DNA of 64,000 bases, taken from the NCBI RefSeq assembly GCF_028389875.1, contig NC_084665.1, positions 558,001 through 622,000 on the forward strand, in the 5' to 3' direction. The position numbers were made by a program, and so were the translations under genes. Shown here in pieces: positions 51,301 through 63,547 of the stretch; the stretch's first letter is position 1, and each line of letters opens with the position of its first letter. The stretch comes from Rhea pennata. Taxonomy: Eukaryota; Chordata; Aves; Rheiformes; Rheidae. The notes under the pieces are model-generated. The model did not search any database. It had not been told where the DNA came from and saw nothing but the letters and a program-made list of their open reading frames with translations.

Positions 51301-51666
51301 TCAGCTTCCAGAATCACGGGAAAAACAAACAGCCTCATCTTTCCTATCACAGATGCTAGTCTGCAGGCCGCTGCAGGAGAGAGAAGGAGCTGCCTCAGCT
51401 ACCTGAAACCCCAGAGCTCCACTATCTGGTTCTACAAGTCCATTAAGAGAGAATTCATGCTGTTAATGAATTCCATCCACTGTGGCCCTTGTAAGGAGGC
51501 TTCATAGCTAACATGGGTCAAGGAATGTCATGTGAAGGGCAGGTGGAACAATGTGGATAAGCAGTGAATCAAGCCAAGAGGCTCTCCTTAAAACACAGTG
51601 TCTTTGTAATTAGATATCCCCCACCATAGGGTGCTAGGGGAAAGAAGAGGCACAGAGGGCTCTTAC
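45311..51666. other. Intergenic, nothing recognised
   Basis: A+T-rich with A-rich tract 47581-47612. The plus frame 46252-46530 (92 codons) has protein-like text but no usable donor, so it is not called. Confidence 0.45.
46672..46691. repeat. T20 homopolymer
   Basis: T20 following CTCTTTAAGGC. Confidence 0.9.
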
Positions 51667-51767
51667 CATGAGATGAGTGGTGCCAGAGAATAGCACATCC
51701 CTTTGCATGAGGGAGATCTCAGGATTTGCAGAGAATCCACAGTATAGAGAGGGTTGAGCGGGCAGCC
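51667..51767 (-). other. Candidate internal exon, minus strand
   Basis: Acceptor TGTTTCCTTTTCCCCAAG (exon from 51767) and donor CTCATG|GTAAGA (51667) flank 101 nt. Two frames are open; one reads LPAQPSLYCGFSANPEISLM and onward through QRDVLFSGTTHLM. Just upstream, the minus frame 51801-52043 is also open for 80 codons. No family recognised, and the frame cannot be chosen without partner exons. Confidence 0.2.
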
Positions 51768-52341
51768 CTTGGGGAAAAGGAAACACGAGGGACGTCAAAA
51801 CTACCCCTGTTCTGCTCTCCTCCTGACTCCATCCCAAGGATCAGGCATAGGGTTTGCAGACCCCTCTGATTCTGATCCATTGCTGCTCTCCCTTCCCTGA
51901 CTAGGCCTAACCAGCTCTGTCACAATATGTGACTCACTGCCACGGTGAGGTAAGTTGAAGCCTGTGGCAAGTGGGGGCGATCCCACTATGGATGGAGCAA
52001 TTGCCCCCACAGTCTCAAGGTCTGTATCTGACCTTGACCCCACATGAAAGTCACTTTCTCCAAAACCATCTCACCCACTCTCAACAGATAACTAACCTAT
52101 CCCAATAACAAGATACTGAATTTAAGTGGGTGAAAGTGTCTCACCACTGTAAGAGTCATTCAGTGGCTAAACAGTTGATGTTAGAGATTGCGGAAAGAAA
52201 AAAAAAAACAGAAATAAATAGCTGGTTCCAAGATCAGAGAGGAGTACTGGGCTATGTGGACATTTGGAGACGTGTCCCATAGGATGAGGGTGGTTGGCTA
52301 GCCATTGACTTCATGATTCAGTCCTTGGCTCAAGAAGCTCC

Positions 52342-52488
52342 CAGTAAAGGCAAATGGAGAAAAGAAGAGGAAAGAAGTGAGATGATTTGCCTACGGCCTC
52401 TCAGGCAGCCACTGACAGAGCTATGAGTTGGCACTGGACTGTGGAATCCCACCCTTGTGCCATCTCCACTAGGCAAGACTGCCCCTTG
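52342..52488 (-). repeat. MIR (CORE-SINE) remnant
   Basis: A second MIR in reverse orientation: AAATGGAGAAAAGAAGAGG, GTGAGATGATTTGCCTACGG, GCCACTGACAGAGCTATGAG, GGACTGTGGAATCCCACCC and CATCTCCACTAGGCAAGACTGCC follow MIR from the core to the tRNA-derived head, including the ATCCACTAGGCCACGCTGCC-like end. The minus-strand frame 52330-52530 is a shadow of this repeat. Confidence 0.72.
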
Positions 52489-55191
52489 CCTTTGCATGGA
52501 CCTCACAGAGGTGAGGCAATTTGGCCTCAATTTCCCAGATGATAGGATCCCAATTAGAACAACACATCAGACTACCAGGACTGGAAGCCATTCTGATTAA
52601 TGCCAAGTCAAAAGTGAAAACTACAAAAACTACATGGTGAAAGCAAACCATTGCCAAGTGACAAGCAGCACGTTAGAAACCCAAACATGAATAACATGGG
52701 TCTCTCCTTGCACGTGCTAGTCTTGATAAACAAGTAACTCCTGCTTCTGCAGCTGCTGCTTCTAGGGTGGAAGAAGTTCCCATGTATCTATTCAATTTAA
52801 TATCAGTTTAAAAAGAACCTCACTGCTTGTTCACCAAGATCCTTGCTGCCAGCTATATACAATTAAATACAGAAGGAATCAGAAGCTTTAGCTCTAACTG
52901 TTGTTTTGTCTATTTTGTAGAAAGTCATTTTGTGAAGACTAACGCAGCTGAAAAGCTGCTCTGTTCACCAACCACACCAATCCTCTTAGCAGGTTTTTAA
53001 GAGGGAAAAATGAAATCGCAGCTGTGTCATATACTGAGAAATCAGAGACAAGCAATGCCAGTGATTATCCAGCATAATGAGATCGAATAGTACAATACCA
53101 ACAGTGATGACTTCTAAGGGAGCATAAAGTATTCTGAAGAGTTACCCTGGAAAAAACAGGATCTTTCAACAATGTTGTTCAAATCTAACCAGCCAGGCAA
53201 ATCTGTCAGGCAGAGACAAAGTAGTAGCTATCAGAAGCTCTGTGCCCTGTATCTAGGAGATGTACAAGGAAATATAGAACTATTCAGGTACTGAGAATTA
53301 ACTTAGTAAGATAGATCAATTTTCCATGGAGGCCTCCTCTCAAACTGCAAGAGCCATGGCTCTGAAAAAGAGTATCCAATTAGAAAATACCACTGCAAGA
53401 CTAGCATATCTTCTGCCTCCAGCTGGGTACTTCCTTCTCTCCTCTGTGGAACATATCACTAGTTACAGCAATCAGCAACCTTCTTGCAGTACACGGTGGA
53501 CAAAAAGAAGAGGCAAGAGTTTGTACAAAACCATGTGTATTCCACCACCTTTATTCTTAGGCTTCTCTGAGACCCCAACAGGACCAGTCCTAAAACACTT
53601 TGTAGATACCACACATTTGCATGTAGGCATACTCAACACAAGCTGGCAAGTCCCTGCCTTTTCTATCTTTCCCAAGCCACTCAAACATACTAGCTGACTT
53701 CCTAGGTCAATCCTTGCCTCTTAACACTGTTGATCCCAGTGATATGGGCACCAAATCTACTTCTTTTGGCTGCATGACAAGCAGCCATTCTTCTGAGCTC
53801 TCCTGTCAGAGTATCTCACTGCATGGAAGTCTGCTGTCCCACGTCCCAAAAACCTACATACATATCTTTGTTCTAAAATTCTTCAATGTGGCCAAGAAAC
53901 AGCCTGTCTTCCTTGGCAATCGTATGTCCCTCTTCACTGCTGCAAGCTGTCAGGTATGATTTCAGATAAAGAAAGATGCTGTTGTGAGCCCTGTGGCTTG
54001 GCCTGGCCCAGGACTCTGCATCTCTTCCATTTATAAAGAGATGAGGCTGAGCAAGCCTAGGGAGTTCTGCCATTTCTGAGAGGCTGCAAGCACAGGGTGA
54101 AGAGTGTGACACAAGCAATACTGGAGAAAGGCAGTGGATCTACAGAAATCCAAGGGAAAAAGAGACAAAATGGAAAACATGAAGCTGTTCTGCCCCATCT
54201 TGAGCAGGGTTACAACCGTGGCAGAGTGCAGAAGCGTACTCTAACACGAGATCTTTGCAACATAACAGCACTAATGCCAAGTCCATAGGAACCAAGATGA
54301 ACCAGGCAAAGGATGGGTGATGCAATACTGCCAGATATTACAAAGGTCATGAGTGAAGGACTGTCACTTTGCTTGTAAACCCCCACAGCCACAGTCTTGT
54401 CCTGTTCCCTGCTGTGCCAAGGTCAATATTTTCCGAGTCTCTCCTTTACATCCATGTAAAAACCAAGGAATGTAAGACCCACATGGTCACCCTGTGGCAG
54501 GAGTCCAGGCATGGTGATGCATCAACAGCATGTCTCATTGGAAGTAAAGGCAGTGCAGATGTCAGAGCACTACTCAACCCATCTCCACTGCAAGAATCCA
54601 CTGCTTGTTTAATCAGAGGTCCTGACTTCTAAAGGAAGGCTCTTCTCCCATTCTACCTTTAAGCGGTAATTTTCACTGTCTGTTTGTAATATACACACTT
54701 CCAGAGTCCCAGCCTGGAAGTTCCCCAGACCCTAACAGGTCACATTCAGCTGGTGTCCGAGACAGAGCTGAGGGAAAAAAAAAGCATAAGCCAATTTTTC
54801 TTCATCTGGGGGTATCTCCTTGGCTCTTTGGAATGCTTCAGGGCTACACTTCAGCAAACACATGTGGAAAATGCTCTTTAACAACCCCCATTCTGAGATT
54901 TCCAGCTTCATTTCTTCTATTTCCATAGTCCTTTGGGGACCACCAGGAGATATTAAAGTCAGGGAGCAATCTGTTCTTTCCAAGCTTCATCTCCATCTAG
55001 CTTGACAATTCTCCCAGTCCAAAGTTCAGCAACATTAGGTGCTCGGTTCCTGTGCTTCAGTTGGCTATATCCACTTCAACTATGAAGCTCACAGGGATCT
55101 CAGGAAAATACAGAGGTAAAGTCTCTTTTTTCCAAACCTACACCCTATCCATATCATCATAAGGAGTTTTACTGGGGGGTCAGAATAGATT
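52489..55191. other. Intergenic, nothing recognised
   Basis: Single-copy DNA between the second MIR and the cysteine-rich ORF; only chance ORFs. Confidence 0.5.
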
Positions 55192-55362
55192 TCAGACACT
55201 TACTTTTCTGCACTTTTTTTCTTTCTTGGTGCAACTCAAACCATCTGCCTGTTTTTTGCAGGCTCTTCGGATCAGTTCAGCACAATCTTCACAGCCACTG
55301 ATGCAAACTGGAGGACAACAAAAACAGCCTGGAATGCAAGAAGTCAATGCATTACATCTCAT
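55192..55362 (-). CDS. Candidate small cysteine-rich ORF or exon
   Basis: ATG at 55362 directly follows an in-frame TAA; 56 codons run to TGA at 55194-55192. Eleven of 56 residues are Cys, beginning MRCNALTSCIPGCFCC and continuing PPVCISGCEDC, then a basic tail (CTKKEKKCRK). Splice signals also fit an internal exon at 55204-55328: acceptor TTCTTGCATTCCAG and donor AAAA|GTAAGT, entering one base short of a codon and ending in phase 0. There is no signal peptide, which would suit the exon model or an intracellular peptide. The CxCCPxxC stretch resembles metallothionein alpha-domain spacing, but the rest does not align. I do not recognise the family. Chance is possible. Confidence 0.3.
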   Translation of the reverse strand: MRCNALTSCIPGCFCCPPVCISGCEDCAELIRRACKKQADGLSCTKKEKKCRKVSV

Positions 55363-56984
55363 TTAGCAGAGGACAGGAAGTCCAAGCTTCATCTCTCTGT
55401 TGCTTTCTGCTTTTGCCCAGGGTCACAAGGCCTGCTCACCAACTTTTAACACCAGATGACACTCAATCATCTGTAGCAACCCAAAGCTGCGGTCACCCGG
55501 ATCTCCAACCTCCTGATTCTGCAGTGTCAAAGTTACTTTCCACGTGCTGTCCCTAAGACAAAGTCAGCACCCACCTCCAGGAACATAACTTTCTGCCTTC
55601 AAAAGCCCTGAATATCTAATCCACATCACTAGGTAAGACTGTTGCTTAGGTCTCATTTCTTGGGCTCAGGACATAGTACAGAGGTACACAGACTACCCAT
55701 GAGTTTAATGGCATGAAGAGGGGTCTTACAGATAGCAAAAGAGTACAGGGGATTAGTGGAAGGAAGGATGGTAGACACCTCATGAAAAGCATGGCAATGC
55801 CTTAGCCATGTGTGTATTGGGTAGGATAGGAGGACATCTTCTAACCCTAGATATTTTACTAGATCCTTTAAACCTCGAAGTTGAGAAAGATTATCGCTAT
55901 ACAACATGACAAAGCTTCACTCTCTCTGTTGATATACAAGCAAGCAAGTTCACTGGCAGGAATATATACAGGACCAGTCAGTTTCAAGAAGATATTACAG
56001 AATATAGCCAAAATACAGATTTTCTGGATGTTCTCTTCTTATAGTGCAAATCTGGTTCTTAAGAAAAACACACACCTAACTCCTAGTAGAAAAAAATATC
56101 CCACCAGCTATTCAGATAAGAGTATTCCAACAAGCCACTCTCAAATCAACTCAGCAACCAGATACAGGCGTTACTGGCAAATGTCAGAAACACTGGTGAA
56201 AAACATCACAGTCACCTTGCAACAACACCCCAGCTAGAGAAGATGGCAGGAGAAATGAGCACTGAAGGCATCAGATGTGTCAGAAGTCACTTCTCTCAGG
56301 TCTACCACATCCAGAATAGATCACAGACCACAAATTTAGGCTCTGATGGTTGCAGTCAAACTCCCACACACCAAGGAGTTGGAGAATATAAGCATGCATA
56401 TAAAGAAAAATAAACATTGGATTTTTCATTCCTTTCATGCCCTTTGCCAACATGCATGCCAAGTCCCACCAGTTCTATTCTGGGCTTAGGCTTTCTGCAA
56501 AGTTCCCACCTAGAAATTTTAAGCAGCAGTTTAGGAATGAGTGCTTTAATAAAGGAGTAACCAACTGCACAAGATCAGTAGTACACAGTGTCTTCATAAA
56601 TCTGGCTATGCTGTCTCTAACTTTTTATGTCTCTTGCTGCCTACTCAACTACTTCTAATCACTATTTGCCATCCAGCAGCTTCCACTGTAACGTACTTAA
56701 CACACCTCATTATTAAACATTTGCAAACACGGATAAGCGAGTCCATGCTATGAGGCATGACTTGAGGTGTGGCTCAAAGGTGTGTTGTTCCCTATTTCTC
56801 TCTCTCTCCCCAGCTATTCTGTTCTTACTTTTATTTATTAATTAGGCAGATGCTGACAGAGCCTACCTTAGGGCCTGTCTCAGCCTCATTTCACAGCAGG
56901 ATGTCCTGGTACTGTAACAAGTTCCATATATGGTCTCCAGCAAATCCCCTACAATATGATGCTGCTAAATTTATCCTAGAAATA
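55363..56984. other. Intergenic, nothing recognised
   Basis: Single-copy DNA; no second cysteine-rich segment was spotted upstream of the one at 55.2 kb. Confidence 0.5.
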
Positions 56985-57195
56985 TAAGAATTGGAAGAAA
57001 CTTCTGGAGGTTATCAAGTCTAACTTCCTGCTCAAAGCAGTTCCAACTAGATTCAGTTATTCAGGGTCTTGTCCAGTCCAGGAGAACTGAACTTTGGAAG
57101 TATCTCTCTGTGTTGACTTGAAATGGGGGTAAAGTTTCACCCATCCCCACTTTTTGGCAGCCTGTCACACACATTCCTCCATGTCTCCATCACTG
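56985..57195 (-). mobile_element. Old CR1 3' fragment
   Basis: Reverse-complement CR1 tail region: AGAATTGGAAGAAACTTCTGG, TCAAGTCTAACTTCCTGCTCAAAGCAG and GGGTCTTGTCCAGTCCAGGAG follow the CR1 3' order, with many changes. It lies just left of the SINE at 57.25 kb but looks much older, so it is a separate insertion. Confidence 0.65.
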
Positions 57196-57250
57196 CTCTC
57201 AAGACAAAGACTCTCACAAAAAAGCTCTAGTAAGCCTGTCTGAGGTTAAG

Positions 57251-57390
57251 TATCATAGAATTGGTAAGGTTGGAAGGGACCTCTGGAGATCATCTAGTCC
57301 AACCCTCAAATGATTGGCCCATACAGGGATCAAACCCATGACTTTGGCATTATTAGCATCACACTCTAACCAACTGAGATTTTCACCTCA
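57251..57390 (-). mobile_element. tRNA-Ile-headed SINE with CR1 tail (TguSINE1-like)
   Basis: On the minus strand the first ~75 nt are a tRNA-Ile-like head: A-box region CTCAGTTGGTTAGA (57378-57365), an anticodon-loop match CTAATAA (AAT, Ile), and a B-box GGTTTGATCCC (57336-57326), ending TATGGGCC. The next ~60 nt are CR1 3' sequence, TTGGACTAGATGATCTCCAG through CCCTTCCAACCTTACC to ATTCTATGATA. This head plus tail is the known TguSINE1/ManaSINE design, in which CR1 machinery mobilises the SINE through the shared tail. The tRNA 5' end is diverged. A functional tRNA gene is ruled out by the mismatched acceptor ends. Confidence 0.88.
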
Positions 57391-60300
57391 CATACATGAT
57401 GCTTAGAGCTGCAGACCTTATTCTGTAGTTTTTTTAACCTTTGTAAAATAATGTAATACATCAAAAAAAAAAATGTATCACACCAGACTTCGTTTCTTTT
57501 TCTCATCCTAAACACTAGAAAGTCTTAATTTAAGGACTTCATTTCACCTGTGGATGTTTTCCATGTGCAGTTACCTTAAAGATACACTACATCATCATCA
57601 TCTCTTAAGTGGCCAGAAATCAATATTTCCATATATTCAAGTTCAAATAAACAAAAGCAAGATTTTTTAAAATGCATTTCTCACTGAAGTGGGACAAAAA
57701 TGTAACATTTTTCATGACATAGAAAAGCTGAGAGTTTAGTTTTGAAAAAACCTGAAGATTCATTTTGGAAACATCTCTAACAGAAAAGAAAGAAGAGCCT
57801 TTCCTTTTCTCCACAGCACAGTAGCTCAGCAGTTGGCCATGCTGATCTCTACCTTCACATTGACAACTTACTCAGCAGAATTAGGAGTCTACATTTTTCT
57901 TCTACCTACAAACAAAAGCCTGAGAAAAGGCAGAAGAAATGGAAAAGGAGGAAGAGACATGAGATGGAAAGTGAGGGCTACCTTGGCATAGCTGCATCCA
58001 CTCTCTGCTACTTCACCACTCCTGGGAACAATGCTCTGCCCTTTAGGAACATAGAGTGGTGGTGGCAGGACAGTCACAAATCTAGAGTCCTCAGTCATGC
58101 AGGATACCCTCTGTTTACTTGAGCCAGGCAATCTCTATTGAGTTGCTTGAAAAAGCTGGCCAAAGCCACAGAAAGCCCTGGGGGCACCAAGTCCTCCCAA
58201 GAGGAAATTATCCTAAATGCAGGAGCTTGCTTAAGAGACAATCAGAGATAATCAGTGAGGGTTGTTGCAGAGTTCAATAGTGTATGGAAGCACTGCCCTC
58301 CACCCCTGCCTTTCCTCCTAAATACAGAAGCATGGGCAGCAATCTTCCTTCTGAAATCTAGGAGAGCAACCAGATTGTTTCCAAAACCAGTCCAAGACAA
58401 TTTTAGAGCAGGGTGACAGTCTTCAACCAACAGACAAAAACCAATAGCTGTGGTGGCTCAAAAGAAACTAAATCGTATGTGGCTGGGCTATACAGAGATA
58501 CACCAACTTCATATCTTCTTTTCTTTTCTTTGTTCATGCACTCACTGCAGTCACATGTACTTCAGGATCCTCTTCAGATGGGCTGTCAGCCTCAGACAGT
58601 GTAATATGCTGGTTCCTCACCTTCCCAGGGCCAAAACTTCCCCCATACATACTCCAGTCACAAGCTCCCTGTGTAGATCATACTCCACCATGTTTTGTTC
58701 CACTGCAGTTCCTTAGGATTATAGCAACTTGGACTTTGTAGATCCTTTATTTTCATTCTGAAAACAGGGAATAAATACCACCACATAAAACTTGGAGCTA
58801 GGCAGGGGGATCAGAAATGGACTTCCTCTGCAAGATAAAGGGAAGGGTTAACCCCTGGGATATAGCAGGGTTTCTGTTCCCATTACTGATTGCTAAGATG
58901 ACTGTAGCTTGAGCTCAAAATATTCATACTGGAAGGACAAAGACAAGGCTAGCTGACACAGATGGAGCTGTGCCCAATCCAACCAGCTCCCAGGAGCAAG
59001 TTCTTAGGCCCGAAACAAGTGCATTTAGATCTCCATCCTCCAACTTTCATAAAGCACCACAGTTAGGGCCAAGCCAGCACCTGAGCTTGAATTTGCCTGT
59101 TAGCTCTAGGAATGGTGTGCAAGAACTGTCTGGACTGAAGATTGTGGTATGGATGGAGGAGGACACACAATCATCATCCCCATGTTACACAAGTGGGATA
59201 TATGAGGAAGAAGAATCTTCCATGTTTTTCACCCTCCAACTTCTCCCATACCATCCCAGGGCTTCACTAGCAGTACAGCCCCAAAGTGTGCTGCTACAGA
59301 CCCACAAGGCCAGTTCTGCTAGGAGAACCGGAATTCTCTATTAATTCCTGTATCCTGGGTGTCTTTCACACACACACAAAAACGCAAAAACCACAAACAA
59401 AAAAACACACACACAGTTGTCTTCTCTGGAAAAATAAAATAATCCAACAACTTCCCCAGTCACAAAAGGATAAGTTGAAATGTTGTCTCAAGTGGTCGCA
59501 CTGTGACACTTGAAAACATCATGTACTCAGCTAATAAAAGGCAATGCCCAGGTGCAACAACACACACCACCCAAGGTGGAATTTTCCAGCAGCAGGTCAA
59601 AACCAAACAAAGAATAGGATAAAGAAGCCAAAATGAAAAAAGGAAGAAAACACCAAATCCAAGGTCAACATCAAAACCAAACCAAATGCGGATCTCCAAA
59701 CAGAAAGATTAAGTAGAGAGAAGTATAAACTAAAAGAGATTCAGAATGAACTTTTCAACTCAGAACAAAACAAAGTTGAGAAACAAAAGAATAGGCAAGA
59801 TGAGACTTGAGCAATGCCTAAAGAAAATTTTGGAAAACATGTTTTCTCACCAAAAAATGTTTCAAAGTAATTTTATGTTACAGAAATAGTTACTTTTGAT
59901 GAAAATCAGCATTTTCTAAACCAGAAGAGAGACATGAAATTTCACAACTCTGATCCCAAACTCACAGACAGCCTCATGCCAGAGGTCAGGCTCCCAAAGT
60001 CAGATATTGATACATTTGTAAACTTCAGGGTTTCTAAAGCAACCTACTGCTGTTTATTTGGTATTTGGATTTTAAAGCTATGAACCAAGTTTTCCACTGG
60101 GTTTGGTTTTGATTTCAACATCCTATCTGGAACACGCAGCTCATGTTTTCATGCTTTGATAAGCAATCATGGGGGTTAGAAATTTAATTATTTTTTAAAT
60201 GAGAAAATAGAGATTCTTATAAAATATCTTCTTCTCAGCAACTGGGATTTTAAGAAAAAAAAAATATACAATATCCTGAGACTGCTGAGGAGACCGTAAG

Positions 60301-63300
60301 GCTTGGCAACTACTGCAATATGATTAAAAAACAAACCTATCCATTTCCCCTCCACAATAACTCTTATATTTTTACAATACAGTCTCTCTGCTAAAATGTT
60401 TACTGCAGTGTACTAAAATGAGCTATTTGCAAATTCTTTCAAGAATTTACATTAAAACATGACCTGGATGGCTCAGCAAGCAAATATCATTGATGCTACT
60501 ACATCTGTCACAGACAAACAAGTATCTACACTTAGATGTGATTGAGACATTGTTTTATGGAGAAGCAGAGCTTCCAAGACCATCTCAAATCCACATGGTA
60601 CCTATGAGTGCCTGATTTTGCATTCATATCTGCAAGCCAGCTCAAAGACTTGGAAAATCACAAGTAGACATAGAACTCATGAATGATTTCACCAACAGCT
60701 TAGAAGAGTCCTGTGCTGTGTTTGTTCAGACAAGTACGTGAAACATCTAAGCCTCATGAGAATGCAACGGCGTCAAAGTATGTAAATAAATGACAACACA
60801 AGCTCTTCCACTTTAGAAGAGCCCTGGCTCTTTCTCAGTCATGGGTATTCACACTACCATATGCTGATCTTCTGATCTGTACCCCATCAGAACCCCTTAT
60901 CTTTGGAAACATTTTCCATAACCTGTATCACATCTACAAATACACACGTCTTGCTGTTTTGAAGTACCTTTACATGGCAGAAAGCATTCCAGAATGCATA
61001 TCTCCACCTCAAGGTCTGCTGCTGTGATGTAGCTATGTTGCAAAAGCAGCATTTCTTCACACTTGTGGAGCCATTTTGATGATCACTGAAAATATGTATT
61101 CTTTAAAAATAAGTTTCTAGTAAAAGCCAGAAGAGTAAAAATAATTTAGAGAAAAGGTAAATTATAAGCTTAAATAGAATTCACTTAGTTTGCAGCTGCT
61201 GCAGCACTAGAACCTTACGCTCAAGGTCCTTCACACTGCTCAGGGGAAAGACAGGCCACTTAACATGGCACCTGTGTAATTCACATCCCCTTTAAAATCC
61301 TTGCATGCTGGAGTGAGAATTAGGCTCTGCAACTAGAACAAGGAGCTCTTAGCATGAGGGAGTGTTTTGCTGATTAGGTCTCCAGCTCCAAAATGGCAGT
61401 CCAATTCTGTTGATTTATTTCTCGGTGAGGCAGAGCTCACTGCTTATGTCAGAAAGCACAAGCAGAGCTACTGGTTTGTCTCTGCAGTTCTGCCTGACTC
61501 AGCGCTCCCCAGAACAAAACTAGTCCCTCAAAGCCTCTTGCAAACTACCTCAAGCTGATGTAGTCCCTTCTTGTGAACAAGGATTTACATGACCGATCTG
61601 TACTTAGCACTGCAACAAGCTCCTATTTCTGGCTCCGGGCAATCTTGTTTGCTGTAACGCTGCTGCCCAGCTCAACCAGAGCTGGTGGTGACTAAAGAAA
61701 GGATAATGTTGCAGAACAGGTCTCCCTCAGCTAGGAGAACATTCCCGGATAACTCACTCCAGTCAGGGTCAGAAGAAAGCTGCACCAGCTAGAAAAGTGA
61801 CAGAGCTGTAACCTTGGTTTCCTGGGGTAAAAATCATTCTCTTGGTAACCACCTGGATTTTGAAGGACTTCCATTCCTTCTGCCCTCCTCCTTGCTGGTG
61901 CTATGCTACTAGTTTCCAACAAACACTGCACACAGCCTCTTTGAATCCATCGTGACAAAGGCCCTAGGCCCAAGAAGAGGAGACTTGACAAGCAGGTCTC
62001 TGGAGGCATCCTTCTGCCTCCCATCCTCCTCTTGCTATGCGGAAGTGCTTGCCAAGAAAGCCTTTTCCTCTCAGGGACCAGCTGAAGACATGGATGGAAG
62101 TTACACCATACTTGATGGATGTTGCTATTTAAGAACCTCCAAGAAAGGACATCAATTTCTTTCCCAAATAATCTATTCCACTCTTTTCCTATCCTCATCC
62201 TTGAAAACTTTTCTAACCCCAAACACTGATATGCTAAGACTAACACAGCTTATGATCAGCTAGCATGAATACAAAGAATACACCATATCTTTTGCAGCGC
62301 AACCTCACATGTATTTGGAAGTGATTATGAGCTCTCAAGTCTTCTCTTTCCTGAAGTAAGCAACCTTCCAATTCTGTCAGTCATCCCTTGAAGATCATGC
62401 TTTCTAGATGAAATGAGCTTTTACCTTTACCTACGGTCCATATTTTCCCTATCCCTGTGACTGCAGATCAGTCCTCAGCATAACACAAACTGCAGGCAAC
62501 CTGCCTCTCAAGGCAACCTGCAGGACTGGGAGCAAGAATCAAGATGAGTAGTGAAAAACAAAGCTAGGTCTCTGCCAGACTCTTTTCAGCACACAATAAA
62601 TTGGAATTAAAAACTCCCCATAAACACTGAGTTGTCACACAGAGAGCTGCTCCAAGAAGCCTGATGACTCTGCACTATCTTTTCCAAGGAAGTGCACTGG
62701 CTTTGAGCAACATTCCCTCTTGGTCACTGATACAACCAAACCTAGCCCTGACTCATCTCCAGCCAACAAGGTGAGATGGGGAAGGAGCTAGTTATTGGGG
62801 CACAGTTGCACAGCTGACATCCACTGGTCTGTGGCTCTATAAGTAAAGTATTTCTTTAAATATCATGTAACTAATACTTTTTTGAGCTATGGACCTTAGG
62901 AACTCCTAGAAGACAGTTCCTTTGCTGAAGTGGCTCTAAACACGAATAAGAGAGGCTAAATCTAATGATATGTGACTGTTTGGACATCTAGCGACACATG
63001 ATCCCTAACCTTCAGTTCCTTGAGATTTCTGTCAGGCATGGGGCACTGCAGTAAAGGGGGGACAGTCTGGCTAAATCTCATCTATCCCCTGCTTTCAGCA
63101 GCAAGGCAGAGGAGTTTGCAATACAGCACATTTTAGTAAATAACAGACAGTTATGTCCAAGTGCCTAAACAAAAAGTAAATTGAGAGCAGTCACCAGAAA
63201 AGTTCATTCAGCCTCTGCTGGAGCAGGGAGTTACTGCTAATAGTTTGCAGGTTCATCTGCCCCAAGATGCCACACAAGTGGCAAAAAAGGCAAAAGAACT

Positions 63301-63416
63301 GCTCCTTGGTTGATGTCTCACAGGCTCCAGGTGACGCAGGGCTTCCCCAGGCTCTCAGCATGGTAAGGGCAGGGAGGCAGAAGGAAGGCAGAACAGCCAG
63401 CTGACAAAACACTCAC
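57391..63416. other. Intergenic, nothing recognised
   Basis: Includes the longest non-repeat frame after CST3 and CR1 (minus 61731-62246, 171 codons), which has no family features. The rest is A+T-rich single-copy DNA. Confidence 0.45.
59366..59415. repeat. (CA)-rich interrupted tract
   Basis: Two CACACA blocks separated by A-rich DNA with CACAAACAAAAA units. Confidence 0.75.
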
Positions 63417-63547
63417 CCATAAAAACAGGAAAACAGTAATTTTTCAAATGCACTGTAGCATTCATACTGCTTACCCAGGACTAATTTTTCAATTATCATT
63501 TTCACATATAAGATATTTAATGAACTAAACCAATTATCTATGTTTTC
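63417..63547 (-). CDS. Candidate internal exon, unknown gene
   Basis: Acceptor CTTCCACAGTTGCAG (exon from 63547) and donor TATGG|GTGAGT (63417) bracket 131 nt. One frame is open throughout, phase 0 in and phase 2 out: ENIDNWFSSLNILYVKMIIE, then KLVLGKQYECYSAFEKLLFS, then CFY. The same frame is open from stop to stop for about 66 codons in A+T-rich DNA, where stops are expected often. No family recognised. If real, the gene runs on the minus strand and its other exons lie off the right edge or in unrecognised pieces of this window. Confidence 0.2.

Noticed and set aside
55204..55328. Assignment of the cysteine-rich segment to metallothionein
   Set aside because: Only CxCCPxxC matches; later cysteine spacing and the lysine-rich tail differ.
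57316..57390. Functional tRNA-Ile gene
   Set aside because: The 5' strand is diverged at the acceptor end and it is fused directly to a CR1 tail, so it is a SINE head.
57982..58108. Minus-strand exon reading MTEDSRFVTVLPPPLYVPK with a CCAAG|GTAGCC donor
   Set aside because: The upstream AG lacks a pyrimidine tract and the donor is weak; no family match.
61731..62246. 171-codon minus-strand frame, longest non-repeat frame
   Set aside because: No signal peptide, domain or family resemblance, and composition like intergenic flanks. Frames of this length are expected by chance in 64 kb.
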